Source: Capsicum annuum (lineage: Eukaryota > Streptophyta > Magnoliopsida > Solanales > Solanaceae). Taken from it: DNA of 64,000 bases. Under the pieces are notes generated by a model, which did no database searches, was not told the DNA's origin, and worked only from the letters and a program-made list of their open reading frames with translations. The DNA lies in contig NC_061115.1 of the NCBI RefSeq assembly GCF_002878395.1, positions 154,910,141 through 154,974,140 on the forward strand, in the 5' to 3' direction. Positions 61,501 to 64,000 of the stretch are shown piece after piece. The first letter of the stretch is position 1; each line of letters begins with the position of its first letter. Both the position numbers and the translations under genes were made by a program.

Positions 61501-61651
61501 AAGGGATGTTTTGATTCATCTAATAGCTAGGACGTACTTGAGGCCTTAATATACATCAAACTTGATCATAAAATTTCCAAATCACTATAATTTATTTCTC
61601 ATGAGCTTGAAGCATTGTTCTACTATCGGTTGGAAATCTCGGGGTACTATA
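58519..61651 (-). repeat. Solo LTR G
   Basis: 3,133 bp minus-strand LTR, + strand TGTAATGCCC to GGGGTACTATA, with no interior. Flanks TCTTT (58514-58518) and TCCTT (61652-61656) match in 4 of 5 positions, consistent with a target-site duplication, so it is a solo LTR left by LTR-LTR recombination. AGGTATGT on the minus strand at 60862-60855. Related to the element A LTR: both carry the (A)AAATNGGTA..(A)TTGGAA.. and AATTCAATTATATAT blocks near their sense start. Confidence 0.85.
61156..61310. repeat. About 94-bp hairpin repeat in LTR G
   Basis: GGCTGATAAGCCGTCAGAT at 61156 recurs as GGTTGATAAGCTGTCAGAT at 61250. It occupies the same position in the LTR as the 82-bp array in element A. Confidence 0.7.
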
Positions 61652-61656
61652 TCCTT

Positions 61657-61930
61657 ATTCAGACAGTTCAGTTTATAGTCTTTCAGACTACAGTATGTTC
61701 AGATAGTTTATTTAAGTTCATGTTTTGGTATTGATATACCATACTCTCAGATAGTATGTTTTATCCGTTTTGAACCTTATGGCATGTTCCAGTCTATTAT
61801 TTCAGCATTTTACAAGATGTCATATAGTATACAGGTTCAAATATCAGTCATGGGTTTGCTTGTGGTCCTTCGGGGTCACGAGCACCGTGTATCCTTCGTA
61901 TAGCCAGCAATTTAGTTTAGCATTTAGATA
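61657..61930 (+). repeat. LTR F, right part
   Basis: Resumes after LTR G. Near its end it reads TGGTCCTTCGGGGTCACGAG then CACCGTGT (61863-61891), the sense form of the segment just inside LTR ends of A and G. The exact LTR end is unclear and no matching duplication of ATACT (56140-56144) was found. Confidence 0.55.
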
Positions 61931-62555
61931 GAGCAGTTCCTATGGTTTTCTATCTTTCCATCCAGTTTTACTATCCGAATTTTCATGAATATGGCTATTC
62001 CATAAGGTAATTTATTCGCATACATGTAAGTTTTGAATTCAGTTTAGTCCATGCATCATGTTTCAGATTCAGCTATGTATTTATGATTCAGTTTGTAAGT
62101 GTTCAGTACATGATCTCAGTTTTCTATGTATTCTAGCTCAGATATTGTAATACCCCTTTTACGACCTAAGTCTCATTATCTCATGATTCGTGCTTACATA
62201 ATGTACTTGGAGATGCCATGAAGTACTTTTTCCTTTGATACCTATATCCACTTTATTGAGGGATAATCCCTAATGAAAAGTTACATACCTTATTCTATCC
62301 TTAGTAACTCTTGGAATTTTATTCCATCAATTTTCAGTTCCCAATTCTTTATGTATGATTGTATCATGAAAATTTCACATACGTTCAAAAAATTCACCAT
62401 GAATCAGCTCCTTAGCATCAATAAAGTCAAGTCAACTCAGAAATCAGTTTCATGATAAAAGTTATTATGTTTCAACTTGTCTATATCATTCATTACAAGA
62501 CATATCATGTGTACATTATTCCATACTTCTAACACTTCAACAAGTTCCTATTTGT
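61931..62555 (+). other. Unresolved non-coding stretch before the element D polypurine tract
   Basis: Contains TGTAATACCCC at 62146-62156, which could be another LTR start, but no further LTR landmark follows. The rest resembles the untranslated tail after the chromodomain in Tekay-like elements. The ORF at 62273-62455 shows no motif. Confidence 0.4.
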
Positions 62556-62589
62556 CATTCGAGGATGAATGATTCCAAGGGGGAAATAA
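62556..62589 (+). other. Polypurine tract and 3' hairpin motif of element D
   Basis: CATTCGAGGATGAATG (5-bp perfect stem) at 62556-62571, then CCAAGGGGGAAATAA abutting the LTR. Confidence 0.82.
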
Positions 62590-64000
62590 TGTAACACCCC
62601 GTATTCTCGAGCAAGACTTTGAACTTTCGTTCCTACGTGTGTAAACTCTTATCGAAAGATTTGGCTATTAATATATGTGTCATGATCATTTACCTTGTGT
62701 AGAAAGTATTTTCCATGTGACTCATGGTCATAGGAAGCACTTAGTGCAATTATGAGTTGAGGACTTTGTTATATCGATAGAGTTGTAAGGGATTCTCCAA
62801 CTAGAGTCCACTTTAAATGAGTGTATATCCTAGAATATATCAATTCTAGTGTCCGACTATATATCTAATAAGATTTCTTTGATCTTTCATTCCAATGCAA
62901 ATGGTTTCATATTAATCCAATATCGTAGAGCAAAGTTATGCTCATTTATTCTCAGCATGTCCGTCTGTCAACAAAGTGATGACTTAAGGTGATAAGCTAT
63001 CAGCTAATTGATGATCTATCAACCTTGTCGTTAGCCTTAACCAGAAACACCCTGCATCAGTGAAGAGATGGTGACAACTAGGTTGTTAAGCCGGCAACTA
63101 GTTAACAGGCTGTCAACTAAGTCAGGAACCTTAACCAGATTATGAAGAAAAGGTGACGACTAGGTTGACAAGCCGTCAACTAGTTGAAAGTCTTTCAACT
63201 AAGTCATCAAGCTTAACCAAATCATGAAGAGAAAGTGGCAATTAGGTTTACACGCCTTCAACTAGTTTACAAGCTATCAACTAAGACATAAACTAAACAA
63301 ATTCCTACAATTTCTATTCAGTTTCCCTAGGGATATTTTGGTCTTTTACTTAAGTCAAACCCTATATCACCACTTAAATCACCCTATACATTTTGTTTCA
63401 CATCATTAATCAGTTTTCAATATTTGCTCTGCTTTCGACTCTTAAGATATACGAAATTAGGGTTTCTTCCGAAAAATAAAAAATTCAAGCTTTCTTCCCA
63501 AAGAACTCATGAATTCAAGTTTTAATTTCAATATTTCATCAAGAAATCAAGAAATTCAGGTATGTGGGGTTTTGAACAAGGTTAATCTTTCATCCTTGTA
63601 CCCGAAAGTATGACTTTTCAAGTTGAATTTACATGTTTTAAATTAGGGTTCATCCCTAAATTATAATTTGTGTTGAAGCATAGCATTACCCTGTAATTTA
63701 AAGGACTAAAGAACATAAGATTTGTACTAATTCATGTTTTAAACTACATGTTTGATATTTTGTCTTGAATTTTGCTATTTTGATGAGGAATTATTATTCT
63801 ACTAAGTTTAATACGTCACCATGCTTAAATTCATATATCATACTCGTGCTTGAACTGTCCAATATTTTAGGTCTCTAAATTATGACTTCATATTACTATT
63901 TTAAGATCTTGTTATCGTATTTTAGTAATCACTCAAAGTTGGCGGGTTATGAACACTTGATACTTACATGTTTAATTATATTTCAGAATTTTCAAGTAAT
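62590..64000 (+). repeat. 3' LTR of element D, cut by the window end
   Basis: TGTAACACCCC start after the polypurine tract; collinear with 40764-42070. AGGTATGT at 63558-63565. Carries at least three 82-bp hairpin units where the 5' LTR has two. Confidence 0.85.
62985..63315. repeat. 82-bp tandem hairpin array in element D 3' LTR
   Basis: Units start at 63070, 63152 and 63234 (period 82), with a partial one before. Typical unit: GGTGACGACTAGG, GTTGACAAGCCGTCAAC (6-bp stem), a second short palindrome such as AGTTGAAAGTCTTTCAACT, then TTAACCAGAT. In the 5' LTR the units start at 41243 and 41325. Confidence 0.9.

Larger units (their letters stand above)
40764..64000 (+). mobile_element. Element D: Tekay-like LTR element with non-coding interior, extends past the window
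   Basis: 5' LTR 40764-43031, primer site, non-coding interior, polypurine tract and 3' LTR from 62590. Without the nested elements E, F and G the interior is only about 2.5 kb and shows no protease, polymerase or integrase, so it looks like a large non-autonomous derivative. The two LTRs differ at roughly one in five positions over their first about 110 bp. Alternative: they belong to two separate members of one family. The right duplication is outside the window. Confidence 0.65.

Noticed and set aside
62146..62156. TGTAATACCCC as start of another LTR
   Set aside because: No downstream LTR landmarks (hairpin block, AGGTATGT) before the element D polypurine tract; kept only as a note.

Overview
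This window looks like intergenic heterochromatin of a flowering plant. A nightshade relative (Solanaceae) is the best guess; that comes from familiarity with the repeat families and I could not test it. I found no host protein gene, rRNA or tRNA gene. Nearly all of the 64 kb is LTR retrotransposon sequence, mostly Ty3/gypsy chromoviruses (Tekay/Del-like: long 2.3-3.1 kb LTRs, primer-binding site for initiator tRNA-Met, chromodomain after integrase). There is also one non-autonomous element with a tRNA-Asp-type primer site. Every coding region is broken, so all genes are listed as pseudogenes.

Layout. 1-2905: 3' end of a + strand chromovirus (integrase tail, chromodomain, polypurine tract, truncated LTR). 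2906-3734: unassigned. 3735-5075: minus-strand gag/protease remnant. 5135-14415: element H (+), 5' LTR, complete but decayed gag-pol, truncated 3' LTR. 14418-17788 and 28817-29773: element I (minus), gag, primer site and one LTR. The LTR is split by element A (17789-28816, minus), a complete copy with two LTRs and an ATTTT target-site duplication. 29785-31261 plus 40562-40577: LTR of element C (minus), split by element B (31262-40556, minus, complete, duplication GCCAT/ACCAT). 40764 to beyond the window end: element D (+), two Tekay-like LTRs around a non-coding internal region. D contains element E (44719-55964, +), a three-LTR tandem array carrying a gag-like ORF and a 'putative plant transposon protein' ORF. 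D also contains LTR F (56145 to about 61930, +), which itself holds solo LTR G (58519-61651, minus).

Inferred order: I before A; C before B and D; D before E and F; F before G. The complete pol genes show how they died: A has lost a catalytic Asp in protease and another in reverse transcriptase; B has lost the reverse transcriptase core and RNase H by deletion and the integrase Glu by substitution; H keeps its catalytic residues but has many stops and frameshifts.

Most interesting signals: (1) the transposon-protein ORF in E keeps one frame for 1,170 bp while carrying ten stops, seven of them TAG; (2) the tandem LTR-internal-LTR-internal-LTR structure of E inside one target-site duplication; (3) 82-bp tandem hairpin repeats at the same place in the LTRs of two different families (A and D); (4) a conserved splice-donor-like AG|GTATGT site about 0.7-1 kb into the chromoviral LTRs. 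None of these amounts to a demonstrated new system.
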